Below, in pieces: positions 1-9,864 of a stretch of 64,000 nt of DNA. This stretch comes from Mortierella alpina (lineage: Eukaryota; Mortierellomycota; Mortierellomycetes; Mortierellales; Mortierellaceae). Numbering within the stretch: position 1 is the stretch's first letter; the number at the start of each line of letters is the position of its first letter. The notes below the pieces were generated by a model. The model was not told the origin of the DNA. It made no database searches and worked only from the letters and a program-made list of their open reading frames with translations. A program made the position numbers and the translations under genes. The DNA is taken from positions 1-64,000 of the forward strand of contig JANATF010000025.1 in NCBI GenBank assembly GCA_029449245.1, given 5' to 3'.

Positions 1-352
1 CCCTAAAAAACCCTAAAAAACCCTAAAAAAACCCTAAAAAACCCTAAAAAACCCTAAAAAACCCTAAAAAAAACCCTAAAAAAACCCTAAAAAACCCTAA
101 AAAACCCTAAAAAACCCTAAAAAAACCCTAAAAAACCCTAAAAAACCCTAAAAAACCCTAAAAAACCCTAAAAAACCCTAAAAAAACCCTAAAAAACCCT
201 AAAAAAACCCTAAAAAACCCTAAAAAACCCTAAAAAACCCTAAAAAACCCTAAAAAAACCCTAAAAAACCCTAAAAAACCCTAAAAAACCCTAAAAAAAC
301 CCTAAAAAAACCCTAAAAAAACCCTAAAAAACCCTAAAAAACCCTAAAAAAC
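1..352. repeat. Telomere: (CCCTAAAAAA)n, chromosome end
   Basis: About 34 tandem copies of CCCTAAAAAA, with copies carrying seven or eight A. The array runs from base 1 to the degenerate unit near 345-356. The C-rich strand reads inward, so the left edge is the chromosome terminus and the G-strand would be TTTTTTAGGG. The unit is longer than the TTAGGG usual in fungi because of extra T residues. The varying T count is typical of telomerase slippage on an oligo-A template. Confidence 0.97.
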
Positions 353-520
353 CCCTTAATACTCCTAAATCACGTGACCTACGTGACTGCCAATCTTACA
401 CATACGACTATCCTTATATCCCGTGACTTACACACACTGCGCCACACTTTTTCGGCTATATATCTTTGACTTCAGGTAAATCGAAGTTTCTCTCTCTCTC
501 GAGGACCCCCGGCACCCCCT
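353..520 (+). promoter_or_regulatory. LINE 5' UTR, likely internal promoter region
   Basis: 168 bp between the last telomeric unit and the ORF1 ATG. It contains CACGTGACC and ACGTGACTG (two ACGTGAC sites), a TATATAT stretch near 455-461 and a CT run near 490-500. LINEs normally carry their promoter internally at the 5' end, so this is the expected position. Promoter activity itself is inference. Confidence 0.45.
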
Positions 521-2305
521 ATGCCTTTGCCGTGGAATTCGGACCCGAACCGCGAGGAGGCGGAGCGTCTGATCCGAACGTATGGCCATTGCTGGCCGTC
601 TGCATGCCCAAACCCCAATTGTTCGCACCCGTATCCCAGGAACTGGTACAAGAACACTGTCAATGACGCTACCCACAGGTACCGCACCCGCGTATTCCGA
701 TGCATTTGTAAAGGCGAGACTGCTTCCGTGAGGACAGTCATGGGCACCTTGGGTCCCATCGCCGCAGCTCACCCGCCAGCAATGCACGCCGCTCCCGTTG
801 TGTCCCACGTCCTTGTACCCGAGACTCAGTCACCAGGCACCAGGATCACCCAGCCTAGTATCACGCTTTCTGATCTTGACCCAGTCACTACCGAGGCCGG
901 TTCTGCATTCGAAAGTGACAATGAGGATGACCCCATGGATCAAGACCAAGAGTACTACAGCCCCCTCATATACGGCCCATCCCAACGTCCCGCTCTCTAT
1001 CGCTCTCCTCCCCCTGCGCAGTACACCCCGGGGTTCCCATCGTTCCCTTCGGGATTCCAATGGACGCCAAATACGCCGCAGCAAAACTGGCCCTCCCAGG
1101 TCTCGAGCTTCCCCCTGACTCCCAATGCCGTACCCCGCAGCTCCGCCTCCCCTCGTGCCCCGTCGTTGCCTCCCTCTCAGCCCCAGCCTCAGCCCCAGCC
1201 CTCCTTGAGTCAAACTCCCGACTCGCCGTTGATTCGTAACCGTAAGCGTGGCGCTATGGTACAGTCACTCTGGCAAGATAAGCAGCACAAGTCGCAAGCT
1301 GTGGACGAAGTCGCGGCAGCACGCGCTGAAGCCCAGACACTTCGCCTGCAGAACTCCCAACAGGCGGCTTTGATCCAGCAGTTGCAGGGTGAGAACTCCT
1401 CGCTCCAGCAAAGGCTCTCTGAAACTCAAAACCGCCTCCTGCGCCACGAAGATAGCCTCCAGTCGTTGCAACAAGCCGTCCAAGCCCTGCAGGCAGCGCA
1501 GACCGTCCCGGTCCTGGCTGTCCGAGAGCCGGTGCCGGCTCCTGCCGCTACAACGTATGTGCCTAAAGCACAAGCCGTTGTTAATGCGCCAGTTCTGCAA
1601 TCAAACCCGAAGGATGCTCCCATGACATACGCTTCTGCCACGCGGAATGGCCTCACTGCAGAACAAATGGAAGTCATCAAAGCCATGAAGCCACCCCCTC
1701 GGCCCTTCCGGGCTCGTAGAGACCAACCAGCCTCTGATGCCAACACGCCTACCGTGCGTGTGTACTTTGGGAACATGCAATCCTGCCCCCTTGGCCTCCT
1801 CAAGACTCGCCTGCGAGCCTTACGAATCCGCACCTCCGCTATCCCCAACTTTGCATTCGTTGGCAAATCCATCTGCGAGCTCCTGGTCGAGGCTTCCTAC
1901 AAGGACGAATTGATTACCAAGATGGAACAGTTCACCTTCCGCCATTTGCCGAACTACGACCCAGCCGTCCCGCAAGACCCTAACGTAACGGAGGAAGTCA
2001 GGGCGCGTCTCCAAGGAGCTTATGCCGCACGCCTTCTTAAAACTGCCGGCTCAACCACTCGCCCCGTAGTCCGACAGGTTTTCCTCCAAATGATGACCTC
2101 GGCTAACATTCCCATCCCAGAGGACTTGGCCGATAATACGACCGCTGTAGCACCCGCTCAAGATGCAACTGAAGAAATGCCCTTAGCCCGGCGACAGAAG
2201 GCCCGGAAAGTGCCGATGAACCTGCTAGAGAGCAGCCTACTTCAGAAGGTAATGTCACTACGTCAGATGCAAGCGCTCCCACCCCCAATCCTTCCCAATG
2301 AATAG
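521..2305 (+). CDS. LINE ORF1 protein (gag-like nucleic-acid-binding protein)
   Basis: 594 codons. Residues about 24-64 hold a Cys/His cluster (CPNPNCSH, then CIC) that looks like a zinc-binding motif. A long Pro/Ser/Gln-rich region follows, then a Gln-rich coiled-coil-like segment around residues 265-325. The C-terminal third, with a TYASATRNG motif and a TPTVRVYFG start, is more globular and could be an RRM-like or chaperone domain, which I cannot confirm. Position and composition fit ORF1 of a two-ORF LINE, whose product binds element RNA. The stop overlaps the ORF2 start (ATGAATAG, 2298-2305), which suggests coupled termination and reinitiation. The ATG at 521 is the first long in-frame start after the leader. 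Confidence 0.8.
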   Translation: MPLPWNSDPNREEAERLIRTYGHCWPSACPNPNCSHPYPRNWYKNTVNDATHRYRTRVFRCICKGETASVRTVMGTLGPIAAAHPPAMHAAPVVSHVLVPETQSPGTRITQPSITLSDLDPVTTEAGSAFESDNEDDPMDQDQEYYSPLIYGPSQRPALYRSPPPAQYTPGFPSFPSGFQWTPNTPQQNWPSQVSSFPLTPNAVPRSSASPRAPSLPPSQPQPQPQPSLSQTPDSPLIRNRKRGAMVQSLWQDKQHKSQAVDEVAAARAEAQTLRLQNSQQAALIQQLQGENSSLQQRLSETQNRLLRHEDSLQSLQQAVQALQAAQTVPVLAVREPVPAPAATTYVPKAQAVVNAPVLQSNPKDAPMTYASATRNGLTAEQMEVIKAMKPPPRPFRARRDQPASDANTPTVRVYFGNMQSCPLGLLKTRLRALRIRTSAIPNFAFVGKSICELLVEASYKDELITKMEQFTFRHLPNYDPAVPQDPNVTEEVRARLQGAYAARLLKTAGSTTRPVVRQVFLQMMTSANIPIPEDLADNTTAVAPAQDATEEMPLARRQKARKVPMNLLESSLLQKVMSLRQMQALPPPILPNE

Positions 2306-2828
2306 TACACCCTTACGTATCGGTTACCTGAATTGCCGCGGCCTTTCGGCTGGTCATTTCGATAACATCTGCTCCTTCGTTCCCTCATCCTTCGACATCT
2401 TTTTCTGCACGGAGACCTGGTACCAGGCCCCCTCGTACTATTCCTCTCACCCGCTCTTTCTCTGTTCCTCTCCCCTTCCTCCAGCCCCTGCCTCTGGCCA
2501 CCGCCCAGGCGGACTTCTTTGTATAATCTCTGCCCACCTCCGCCGACACACCTCCTTCTCCACCACATCCCATTCCATCGACTTGTCACTCTTCGGCTCG
2601 CACATTCGCGCCCTCTACCTCCCACCTTCTCTCCCTACATCCTCTTTCCTCTCCCGTATTTCCGTTCCTGTTCCTTCCTCCTCCCCCTCCTCACTTCCCG
2701 ATATCATCCTTGGCGACATCAATACTCGCCTCGGAGCGCTTGCAAATGATCCTGTGACACGACCGGCTGATAGGGCTAATGCTGTGCTCCAGCTCTTCCA
2801 GCTGGGTGCATATTCCTCGGTCCTACCG
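2298..2828 (+). CDS. LINE ORF2, segment 1: AP-type endonuclease domain
   Basis: The first 177 codons of ORF2. Features of apurinic/apyrimidinic-type LINE endonucleases are visible: an NCRGLS start motif around residues 12-17, a TETWY motif with the likely metal-binding Glu near residue 38, and GDINTRLG near residue 150. The segment stops at a codon boundary at 2828, where Gypsy-A is inserted (duplication TACCG). In-frame coding resumes at 8441. The endonuclease would nick target DNA to prime reverse transcription. Confidence 0.85.
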
Positions 2829-3156
2829 TGTCGTGAATCTAGGCAGGGCAAGGACAGGATGACCTTTCACAAGGGCAGGAGGGAAGGGACAAGGGAAGTG
2901 GCAAGACAGGAGGGTTCAGGGTATGATCAAGGATGTATTCAAGTTACTAGGTAAAGAGCAACTGTACAGAGGGAACTACAGACTATATATACTAAACACT
3001 GAGCCCAGCGCGTAATGCCGCTTTGACCCATAGTCACCGGTCAGGACATAATTCAAGGCATTCAGTAAAAAGGGGGCGCATGTCGATAAGGCATTAAAAG
3101 GCGAAATAAGGCTTGACCTAGGATACTACGCTTATCCTAGGGCCGAGTACGCGACA
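2829..3156 (-). repeat. Gypsy-A 3' LTR
   Basis: 328 bp, with TG and CA ends, matching the copy at 8108-8435 base for base by eye. It lies downstream of pol on the coding strand, so it is the 3' LTR. Confidence 0.95.
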
Positions 3157-3169
3157 ACCCCCCCATTTA
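3157..3169 (-). other. Gypsy-A polypurine tract
   Basis: Coding strand reads TAAATGGGGGGGT directly before the 3' LTR, the expected plus-strand primer. Its TAA is the pol stop codon. Confidence 0.75.
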
Positions 3170-6100
3170 GGGCTGAGCTCCGCGAAGCGTAGGGCCGGGT
3201 TTGTGAGGGTGAGCATGATGAAACTGCTTGATGAGTCTCGGGGCGCCTTGAACCAACTCAGCAGGCTCCCAAGTGCGAGCAGATATGGGGTAGCCTTTCC
3301 AGTGGACATGGTAGAGGAGTCTGCCACGGGCCACTTTGGAGTCTAGGATGGCTTCGACTTCGAACTCCTCTTCTCCAGCAACGACGAGTGGAGGTAGAGG
3401 TTTAGGTGTCCGACCCGGGATCGTATCTTGGCGGAAACGCTCGAGGAGGCCGACGTGGAAGATCGGGTGGATCTTCATGGTACTTGGGAGATCCAGGCGG
3501 TATGAGCGAGTTCCAACCTTCTCGAGTATTTGAAAAGGGCCAACTCGTTTGTAGTCAAGTTTCTTGGCTGCCCGCTCGGTACGGAGATTTCGGGCGTCTA
3601 ACCAGACTTTGTCGCCAACACTGAAATCAGGCTGAGCTATTGTTTTGGTATCAAAATGTCGGGCGTGTCTTTCATTCGCAGACTGGATGTTGAACTTCAT
3701 CTCAGAATGAATGTCTAGAAGAGCCTTGATGTGGTCAGGGCAAGGGATGTTGTCCTTAGTCACCCGGGGTACGGTAACTGAGAACTTGGGGTGGAAACCA
3801 AAGTTAGCGAAGAAAGGAGTTGTCTTCGTGGACGAGTGTTCCGTGTTGTTGTAAGTGAACTCGGCGAGCGGGAGTAAAGTGCTCCAGTTTGACTGTTGAT
3901 AGTCGATATAACAGCGTAGGTACTGCTCGAGAATCGAGTTGACTCTCTCAGTCTGGCCGTCAGTCCTAGGATGGAATGCAGTAGAGAGGTTCTGCTCGAT
4001 CTGGAGAGCCTTGAAGACTGTCTTAGTGAACTTAGAAGTGAAGGTGACGCCTCTATCGGAGACGACATCGTCTGGAAGACCGTGGGCGGCGAAGACTTTT
4101 TCCAAGAAGAGCTGCACGGTACCCTCCGCGTCCACGGTATCTGTGGTAGGGGCAAAGTGAGCCATCTTCGTGAATCGATCGACGAAGACACATATCGCGG
4201 TGTAGCCCTTGGAGGCGGGCAGTTGAGTGATAAAGTCTACGGAGATCGAGGACCAGGGCCGATCAGGGATCGGCAAGGATTGCAGGAGGCCATACGGCTT
4301 GTGATTGCTTGACTTGCTACGTTGGCAAATATCGCATCCACCGACGTAATTCTTGATATATTGTCGCATGCTGGGCCAAAAGAACGTGCGAGAGACAAGA
4401 TCAAATGTTTTAGTAATACCAAAGTGCCCCGCAGTGGGAGAATCGTGGCATTCTTCAAGGATCATTTTCTTGAGATCCGGGTCGTCGGGGACACAGACCA
4501 GGCCGTCATGTAGTAGAAGGCCGTCCTGGACAGAGTAGAGGCCGTCAGGGTCTGGCGTCTCAAGGTTCTCAGCAAGGATCGCGCTGAATGTAGGGTCGTT
4601 AGGAAGTGAATGCGTAATTAATTCTTGAATGGCTGACTTCTCTGGGAGCAGCGGCAGGGCTTGTAGGGCATTCAAAAATTGAATTGGTGGCAGGAGGGTT
4701 AAGGCGGTCTTGCTTAGTGCAGCCGCACTCCCCTCCTCAGGTTTGTCTCTCCGAGACAAAGAGTCAGCCGCAGCGTTCTGCGAGCCAGGGCGGTATTTGA
4801 TGACAAAATTATAGTCCGATAGGACTTCAGACCAGCGGACCTGGCGACGGCTAAGGTTGCGGGTGGTTGTAAAATATTCCAGATTGCGGTGGTCAGTAAG
4901 GACGACTGTGGTAGAGGCTGAGAACTCAAGGTAGTGTCGCCAGTGCTTGAAGGCGCACACAATGGCTAACAGTTCTTTGTCATAGATCTGGTAATTCATT
5001 TCCGCAGGCAGGAGTTTTCTGGAGTAGAAGGCAACAGGGTGGAGGTGGTCATCGTCATCATATTGGCTGCAAACTCCTCCGAGGGCGTAGTCGGAGGCAT
5101 CGACTTCGATGACACACGCTTTTGTGTGATCAAAGTGACGGAGGATCGGGCCAGACATCAAACGAGCTTTGAGTTCTTCAAAAGCGTCTTGCGCGGCTCT
5201 TGACCAAATGAACTTGGCATTCTTCTTGAGCAGAGTGGTGAGAGGGGTGGCTACTTTGGAGTAGTTCTTGACGAAGCGGCGGTAGAAGTTAGCGAGTCCG
5301 AGGAACACCTGAATGTCAAAAGCTGATTTAGGGGTAGCCCATTCTTGAATGGCGGCCACCTTGGCAGGATCCATCGAGATGCCGTTAACACCAATGATGA
5401 ATCCCAGGAACGAGACCTCTTGCTTATCGAACGCACATTTCTCGAGTTTCAGACAGATGCCCGCAGCTTCTAATTTCTTGAGGACCTTTTTGACTTGTGC
5501 GGTGTGCTCGTCAAGTGATTCGGAATATATGAGAATATCGTCAAGGTAGACAACAACAAAATCATCCAAGTAGTCGCGCAGGACGTCGTTCACGAACGCT
5601 TGGAAGGTTCCTGGGGCATTCATGAGCCCGAATGGCATGACTTGATACTCAAAGTGACCGTAACGACAGCGAAACGCGGTTTTCCACTCGTCGCCTTTCG
5701 CTATTCGGAGAAGGTTGTAGGCACCACGCATGTCCAATTTGGTAAAATACTTGGCTTTTCCTAACTGGTCAAACGTTTCGGAGATCAGTGGTAAAGGGCA
5801 TCGATTGGGAGTTGTGATTTTGTTAAGTCCCCGGTAATCGACACAAAGGCGAAGGGAACCGTCTTTTTTCTTGACAAAGAGAATGGGCGCTCCGGCTGGG
5901 GATTCCGAGCGGCGAATGAAACCTTTAGCCAGGTTTTCTTTGAGATATTCGTGTAGGGCCTTGAGCTCCGTCTGCGAGAGATTGTAGACAGGCCCAAAAG
6001 GTACGTTGGCGCCTTCTGCAATGGGAATACTATGGTCGTAGGGTCGGTGTGGCGGGAGTTTGTCCGCCTGAGTCTTGGAGAACACTTGAGAGTATTCAGC

Positions 6101-6712
6101 GTATTTTTCAGGGAGCTGGATTGTTGGTTCATCATCACTAAGAGTCGCGGTAGACAATTCTTCGACTTGAGAGATGTCCATCATGTAGCCTACACCCTGT
6201 CCCTGCTTGAGCAATTGACAGAAATTGGCGTTGCTGACCAGGGCAATATCCATGGAAGTTGGGTTTCTGACAGGGACAGGCACAGGTGGGTAAATGATAG
6301 TAATTGGTGCAGGTTTGAGAACTAGAGGAGGGGAAGCAGAGCGTGTTTGACTGGCGAAGGGCAGGATAGAAGTAGGTAGTGTGGATCGAGCAAGATGTGA
6401 CAAGGCAGAGAAGTTGTGATTTTGAGTGCAGGCGAGAGTCACTGTTCTCTGATCCCAGTTGATGGAGGGGCTGTGCTTTTTTAGCCAGTCCATTCCAAGG
6501 ATCACAGAATAGTTACCGAGCGTGATGAGTTGAAAGGAATGTACTTCAAAATGTTCTGGGCTGGATTGCATGACAAGACGAGTGGAGTGGTGGGAAGAGT
6601 GGATGGTACCATTGGCGAGGGCAATGTTGAGTTGTTGATCGACAATGGGTAGGTGATGTACTTTGGCGAGGTTCTGATGAATGAAGGAAATTGTAGCCCC
6701 AGAATCAATCAT
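3167..6712 (-). CDS. pol: Gypsy-A Pol polyprotein (protease, RT, RNase H, integrase, chromodomain)
   Basis: 1181 codons from the first ATG, but the frame is open back to the GGGAAAC site at 6856-6862, so translation most likely enters by -1 frameshift. Order of domains: aspartic protease with IDSGAT at residues 2-7; RT with VDYRGLNK near 292 and catalytic VVYLDD near 387-392 (about 5540); RNase H with EVDAS near 535; zinc-binding HHCC of integrase near 775-815 (HDSPTAGH...CDIC); integrase core with SDRGVTFTS; and a C-terminal chromodomain (EVEAILD...WKGY...TWEP). The stop lies against the polypurine tract, leaving no 3' UTR before the LTR. The chromodomain probably steers integration to marked chromatin. 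Confidence 0.94.
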   Translation of the reverse strand: MIDSGATISFIHQNLAKVHHLPIVDQQLNIALANGTIHSSHHSTRLVMQSSPEHFEVHSFQLITLGNYSVILGMDWLKKHSPSINWDQRTVTLACTQNHNFSALSHLARSTLPTSILPFASQTRSASPPLVLKPAPITIIYPPVPVPVRNPTSMDIALVSNANFCQLLKQGQGVGYMMDISQVEELSTATLSDDEPTIQLPEKYAEYSQVFSKTQADKLPPHRPYDHSIPIAEGANVPFGPVYNLSQTELKALHEYLKENLAKGFIRRSESPAGAPILFVKKKDGSLRLCVDYRGLNKITTPNRCPLPLISETFDQLGKAKYFTKLDMRGAYNLLRIAKGDEWKTAFRCRYGHFEYQVMPFGLMNAPGTFQAFVNDVLRDYLDDFVVVYLDDILIYSESLDEHTAQVKKVLKKLEAAGICLKLEKCAFDKQEVSFLGFIIGVNGISMDPAKVAAIQEWATPKSAFDIQVFLGLANFYRRFVKNYSKVATPLTTLLKKNAKFIWSRAAQDAFEELKARLMSGPILRHFDHTKACVIEVDASDYALGGVCSQYDDDDHLHPVAFYSRKLLPAEMNYQIYDKELLAIVCAFKHWRHYLEFSASTTVVLTDHRNLEYFTTTRNLSRRQVRWSEVLSDYNFVIKYRPGSQNAAADSLSRRDKPEEGSAAALSKTALTLLPPIQFLNALQALPLLPEKSAIQELITHSLPNDPTFSAILAENLETPDPDGLYSVQDGLLLHDGLVCVPDDPDLKKMILEECHDSPTAGHFGITKTFDLVSRTFFWPSMRQYIKNYVGGCDICQRSKSSNHKPYGLLQSLPIPDRPWSSISVDFITQLPASKGYTAICVFVDRFTKMAHFAPTTDTVDAEGTVQLFLEKVFAAHGLPDDVVSDRGVTFTSKFTKTVFKALQIEQNLSTAFHPRTDGQTERVNSILEQYLRCYIDYQQSNWSTLLPLAEFTYNNTEHSSTKTTPFFANFGFHPKFSVTVPRVTKDNIPCPDHIKALLDIHSEMKFNIQSANERHARHFDTKTIAQPDFSVGDKVWLDARNLRTERAAKKLDYKRVGPFQILEKVGTRSYRLDLPSTMKIHPIFHVGLLERFRQDTIPGRTPKPLPPLVVAGEEEFEVEAILDSKVARGRLLYHVHWKGYPISARTWEPAELVQGAPRLIKQFHHAHPHKPGPTLRGAQP

Positions 6713-6843
6713 GGCATTGACGGGGAGGGAGGACCCCTGGAAATACAGAGTGACAGGAATGGTGATGGGAGCGGAGTCGTGGATAGGGTCGTGAACAGGA
6801 GAAACATTGAAAAGTTGGCCTAGATGGGCTTCTCCACTCTTTA

Positions 6844-8058
6844 CTAGGCGTCGTCGTTTCCCAAATCGAACACGAAGGGGCTAGTGTTGGCAGTGGTGGC
6901 ACTAGAGAGAGTGTGTTGAGCCTTGTTACCGAGTCTGGTGTTCGCGGGTTTGGTGGGACACTCCTTAACCCAGTGTCCCTCCAAACCACAGTAGCTACAG
7001 AGATCGTTATCTCTGCGTCGCTGTTTTTCTTCGGCGCTCACAGGGCGGTGCTGGGCTTGGCTGAGGTCCATGGCCATGGACGGGGCGGCAACGGACGCGG
7101 CGGGAGCGAATGGTCGCGGGACGGAAACAGGGGTCGAGTTGCGGGCGCTATTCAAGGTTGTTGTGGAACGAACAGGTTGTCTTTGCAGAAAGTAACCATA
7201 TTGGCGAGTGTCGATCTCAATAGCCAAATCAGAGAACTCATAGAACGTGCGCGGTTCCTCCTGGCGTGACATGGTTTCTTGGACCGATTCTTTGAGGCCA
7301 ATCCGGTACTGGGAGATTTTGGCAGCGTCGTTCCACTCGGTATCGGCAACCAACTGGACAAACTTATTGGTGTAGTCCAACGCCGAGCCTTTTTGCTTCA
7401 AGGCGCGGAGTTGAGACTCGGCCACGATGTGGGCGTTGGTGACGCCGAAATTCTTGGTCATGACCGACCAAAACTTATCAAGGCTGCTAATGATCGCGGG
7501 TCTTACTTCGTCATCCAGCTTAAAAGCAGGGATGTGCTTTTCCATATACTTATAGGCCGCGGTGTCCCCCAGACGGGAGATGATGAACATGATTTTAGAG
7601 GCATCCGTTGGATGCTGCGAGCTCTGAGCCAAGAAGTACAGCTCCAGCTGAGACTGGAAAGTTTTCCAGTCTTCTCTTTTACCAGTGAACTTCTCGGGGG
7701 AGTCGATCTTGGGCTTGGCCACCGACTGAGTCTTGGTGGCTTCGGCAAGGGTCTTGAGGCCCCGGAGCATATCTTTCTGGAAGGTATTGTTCTCGTTGAT
7801 GGCATTCAGAGCAATGATCTGTCCTTCGATCGTTTTGAATCTTGGTTCGACCATTTTGATGAGATCCTCGACGAAACTATGGTTGGTCTGTAAGAACTTG
7901 AGGAGGGGTCCGTACGCGGTGAGCTGGCTTTCGAGCGACTGAACGCGGTTTTTGAGATCCGCTACGACCGGGCTGGCTTGCTCGAGGAGAGTGTCCTCGA
8001 TGGTTTTGACACGAGTTTGGAGGGCTTCAAAATTCTGGTTGGCGGTTTCGAGACTCAT
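6844..8058 (-). CDS. gag: Gypsy-A Gag
   Basis: 404 aa. The N-terminal 120 residues are heptad-like (LETANQNFEALQTRVKTIED) and probably a coiled coil. The capsid-like retrotransposon gag region lies at about 120-290. One CCHC zinc knuckle, CSYCGLEGHWVKEC, lies near residue 355. The frame ends with TAG at 6844-6846, ten bases after a GGGAAAC slippery site that shifts ribosomes into pol. The ATG at 8058 is about 50 bases from the 5' LTR. Confidence 0.93.
   Translation of the reverse strand: MSLETANQNFEALQTRVKTIEDTLLEQASPVVADLKNRVQSLESQLTAYGPLLKFLQTNHSFVEDLIKMVEPRFKTIEGQIIALNAINENNTFQKDMLRGLKTLAEATKTQSVAKPKIDSPEKFTGKREDWKTFQSQLELYFLAQSSQHPTDASKIMFIISRLGDTAAYKYMEKHIPAFKLDDEVRPAIISSLDKFWSVMTKNFGVTNAHIVAESQLRALKQKGSALDYTNKFVQLVADTEWNDAAKISQYRIGLKESVQETMSRQEEPRTFYEFSDLAIEIDTRQYGYFLQRQPVRSTTTLNSARNSTPVSVPRPFAPAASVAAPSMAMDLSQAQHRPVSAEEKQRRRDNDLCSYCGLEGHWVKECPTKPANTRLGNKAQHTLSSATTANTSPFVFDLGNDDA
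6856..6862 (-). promoter_or_regulatory. Gypsy-A -1 ribosomal frameshift site GGGAAAC
   Basis: On the coding strand the zero frame reads TTG GGA AAC, so G GGA AAC has the canonical X XXY YYZ phasing. The pol frame is -1 relative to gag. It is open from this site through the protease, so slippage here gives a continuous Gag-Pol without an initiation codon for pol. Confidence 0.85.
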
Positions 8059-8097
8059 GGCTGGGCAGGGACGTGGGTAGAAAGGTCAAAGTTGTTT

Positions 8098-8107
8098 GAC
8101 CTAGTAA
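8098..8107 (-). other. Gypsy-A primer-binding site, candidate self-priming type
   Basis: Directly inside the 5' LTR the coding strand reads TTACTAGGTC. There is no TGG start, so it does not look like a tRNA 3'-end complement. Its first nine bases are complementary to ACCTAGTAA in the LTR at the expected start of the transcript, as in Tf1-type self-primed elements. Abutment to the LTR edge and position relative to the TATA box support this reading. Confidence 0.6.
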
Positions 8108-8435
8108 TGTCGTGAATCTAGGCAGGGCAAGGACAGGATGACCTTTCACAAGGGCAGGAGGGAAGGGACAAGGGAAGTGGCAAGACAGGAGGGTTCAGGG
8201 TATGATCAAGGATGTATTCAAGTTACTAGGTAAAGAGCAACTGTACAGAGGGAACTACAGACTATATATACTAAACACTGAGCCCAGCGCGTAATGCCGC
8301 TTTGACCCATAGTCACCGGTCAGGACATAATTCAAGGCATTCAGTAAAAAGGGGGCGCATGTCGATAAGGCATTAAAAGGCGAAATAAGGCTTGACCTAG
8401 GATACTACGCTTATCCTAGGGCCGAGTACGCGACA
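8108..8435 (-). repeat. Gypsy-A 5' LTR with promoter
   Basis: 328 bp. On the coding strand it has a TATATATA box at about 8271-8264 and, about 40 nt downstream, ACCTAGTAA at 8231-8223, which is the exact complement of the primer site next to this LTR. A perfect 9-bp inverted repeat (CCTAGGATA/TATCCTAGG) lies near the coding-strand start of the LTR, at about 8397-8421. Confidence 0.93.
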
Positions 8436-8440
8436 TACCG

Positions 8441-9711
8441 TCTCCGGGAACTGCCAAAAACCATCATGTCTTTGTGCGCCAAAGGCAAGACTTTTCCTGG
8501 TCCTATGTGGATGCAGCGCACCTCACGCGCACCGATCACAAGCTCATGGAGTGTAACTTCACTCCCCGGACGCCTGTACCCCTGGATGACCGCCGAGAAG
8601 CCTTCCGCATCAGCCTCAAGTACCTCCAGCATGCTGCGGTGAGGTCCCTGTGCTGCGATTTCTATGACTCGTTGGCCACGGACTTCTCTCAGTACTGCCA
8701 AGACTCGCTGACCTCCGTCATCGAACACGCGAAGCATCACCAGCTTGACGCCTTTTTGCTTGACGACCGGCAGTCTCTTTTGGACTACCTCGACGCCATC
8801 ATCTCGCAAGCCATCCTTGTTTCCACAGAGGAAGCATGCGGCTCCTACTCCCCCTCGGTCATGCGCGCCACTCCGGACCGCTTCATGGCCATGATTCCAG
8901 AAGCTGCTTCCGTCTCCGATGCAATTCGGGCGTTCAAACGAGCTTCGCGCAGCCGCCAAGTTGTGCTCACTTCAAGAGACCCAGCCATCACCGCTGCTCA
9001 GGACGCTGTACTTCACTACACGTCGGTTTTCCAGCAACCGAATCCGGTGCTCAAGCCTCCCGATGAATCCCCATTCCGAGGATGCACATTCGAGTCGGAG
9101 ATGCTTGATACGGACTTCACGGCGAAAGCACTTGAGAGATTCTGGTCCAAGTACCCCACTCATGTAGCAGGAGGCCTCGATGGCATCCACGTCCGCATCC
9201 TCCGGGCGCTCTCCCCCTCCTCGATGCTGTCCCATGTCGTCTGCCTATTCCGCATCTGCTGTCTCTTGGGAGTTACCCCTGCTTCGTGGAATCGCTCCAC
9301 CATTTTCCCGATCCCCAAGAAGGAAACATCTACCATCAACACTTTCCGGCCCATCTCGCTCACACTGATGATGCGCCGGTCCTTCGAAAGCCTCTTCATG
9401 GCCTACATCCGCCGGTCCCCGTGTACAAAGCTGCATCCCACCCAAGCCGGGTTCCGCAGGGGGTTCTCTACCCTCACGCACACTCTGATCGCCCATGAGT
9501 CCGCGATCCTTGGACACAAGTACCGAGTCTTCTACGACTTCGCTCAAGCTTATGACACGGTCCCGGTGCCACTTCTACTGGAGAAGCTGCGAAATCGTGG
9601 TGCCTCCGCCCAGATCCTGGCACTAGTGGACGCCCTCTTTCTGCGTACTTCGTCCGTGATTGTCGTGAACGGCCAGCAAACAGACCCCATAGCCCTTACC
9701 AGGGGTCTCTT
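8441..9711 (+). CDS. LINE ORF2, segment 2: reverse transcriptase N-terminal part
   Basis: In-frame continuation of ORF2 after Gypsy-A. It includes the linker after the endonuclease, a thumb/finger-type region with IFPIPKKE and NTFRPISLT (a typical LINE RT motif near 9305-9360), and the first catalytic Asp motif (YDFAQAYDTVP, near 9535-9560). It ends at 9711, where Gypsy-B is inserted (duplication CTCTT). The next codon would be completed by base 20610. No internal stop is present. Confidence 0.88.
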
Positions 9712-9863
9712 TGCAATGGATTGCAGTGACCTTGCGTCACCTTGGCTGCGCCCAGTACTAGAAGTTTCTAGATCTAGTCCTAGGCACATAAATAGAGACA
9801 CCCGTCGAGCCCTGGCTCGACAGCCAATAAACGATCCCCTTCTTCACTTTACCTATTGTTGCA
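9712..9863 (+). repeat. Gypsy-B 5' LTR
   Basis: 152 bp, TGCAATGG to TTGTTGCA, a short LTR. A TAAATAG box at about 9790-9796 is the likely core promoter. It matches the 3' copy by eye. Confidence 0.95.
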
Positions 9864-9864
9864 T

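Larger units (their letters stand above)
2829..8435 (-). mobile_element. Gypsy-A: complete chromodomain Ty3/Gypsy retrotransposon inserted in LINE ORF2
   Basis: 5607 bp bounded by 328-bp LTRs (2829-3156 and 8108-8435) that look identical and begin TGTCG and end GCGACA. The 5-bp target duplication TACCG is present at 2824-2828 and 8436-8440. gag (6844-8058) and pol (3167-6712 plus upstream overlap) are intact and read on the minus strand. The integrase is followed by a chromodomain, placing it among chromoviruses. Intact frames and matching LTRs indicate a recent and possibly still competent insertion. Confidence 0.95.
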
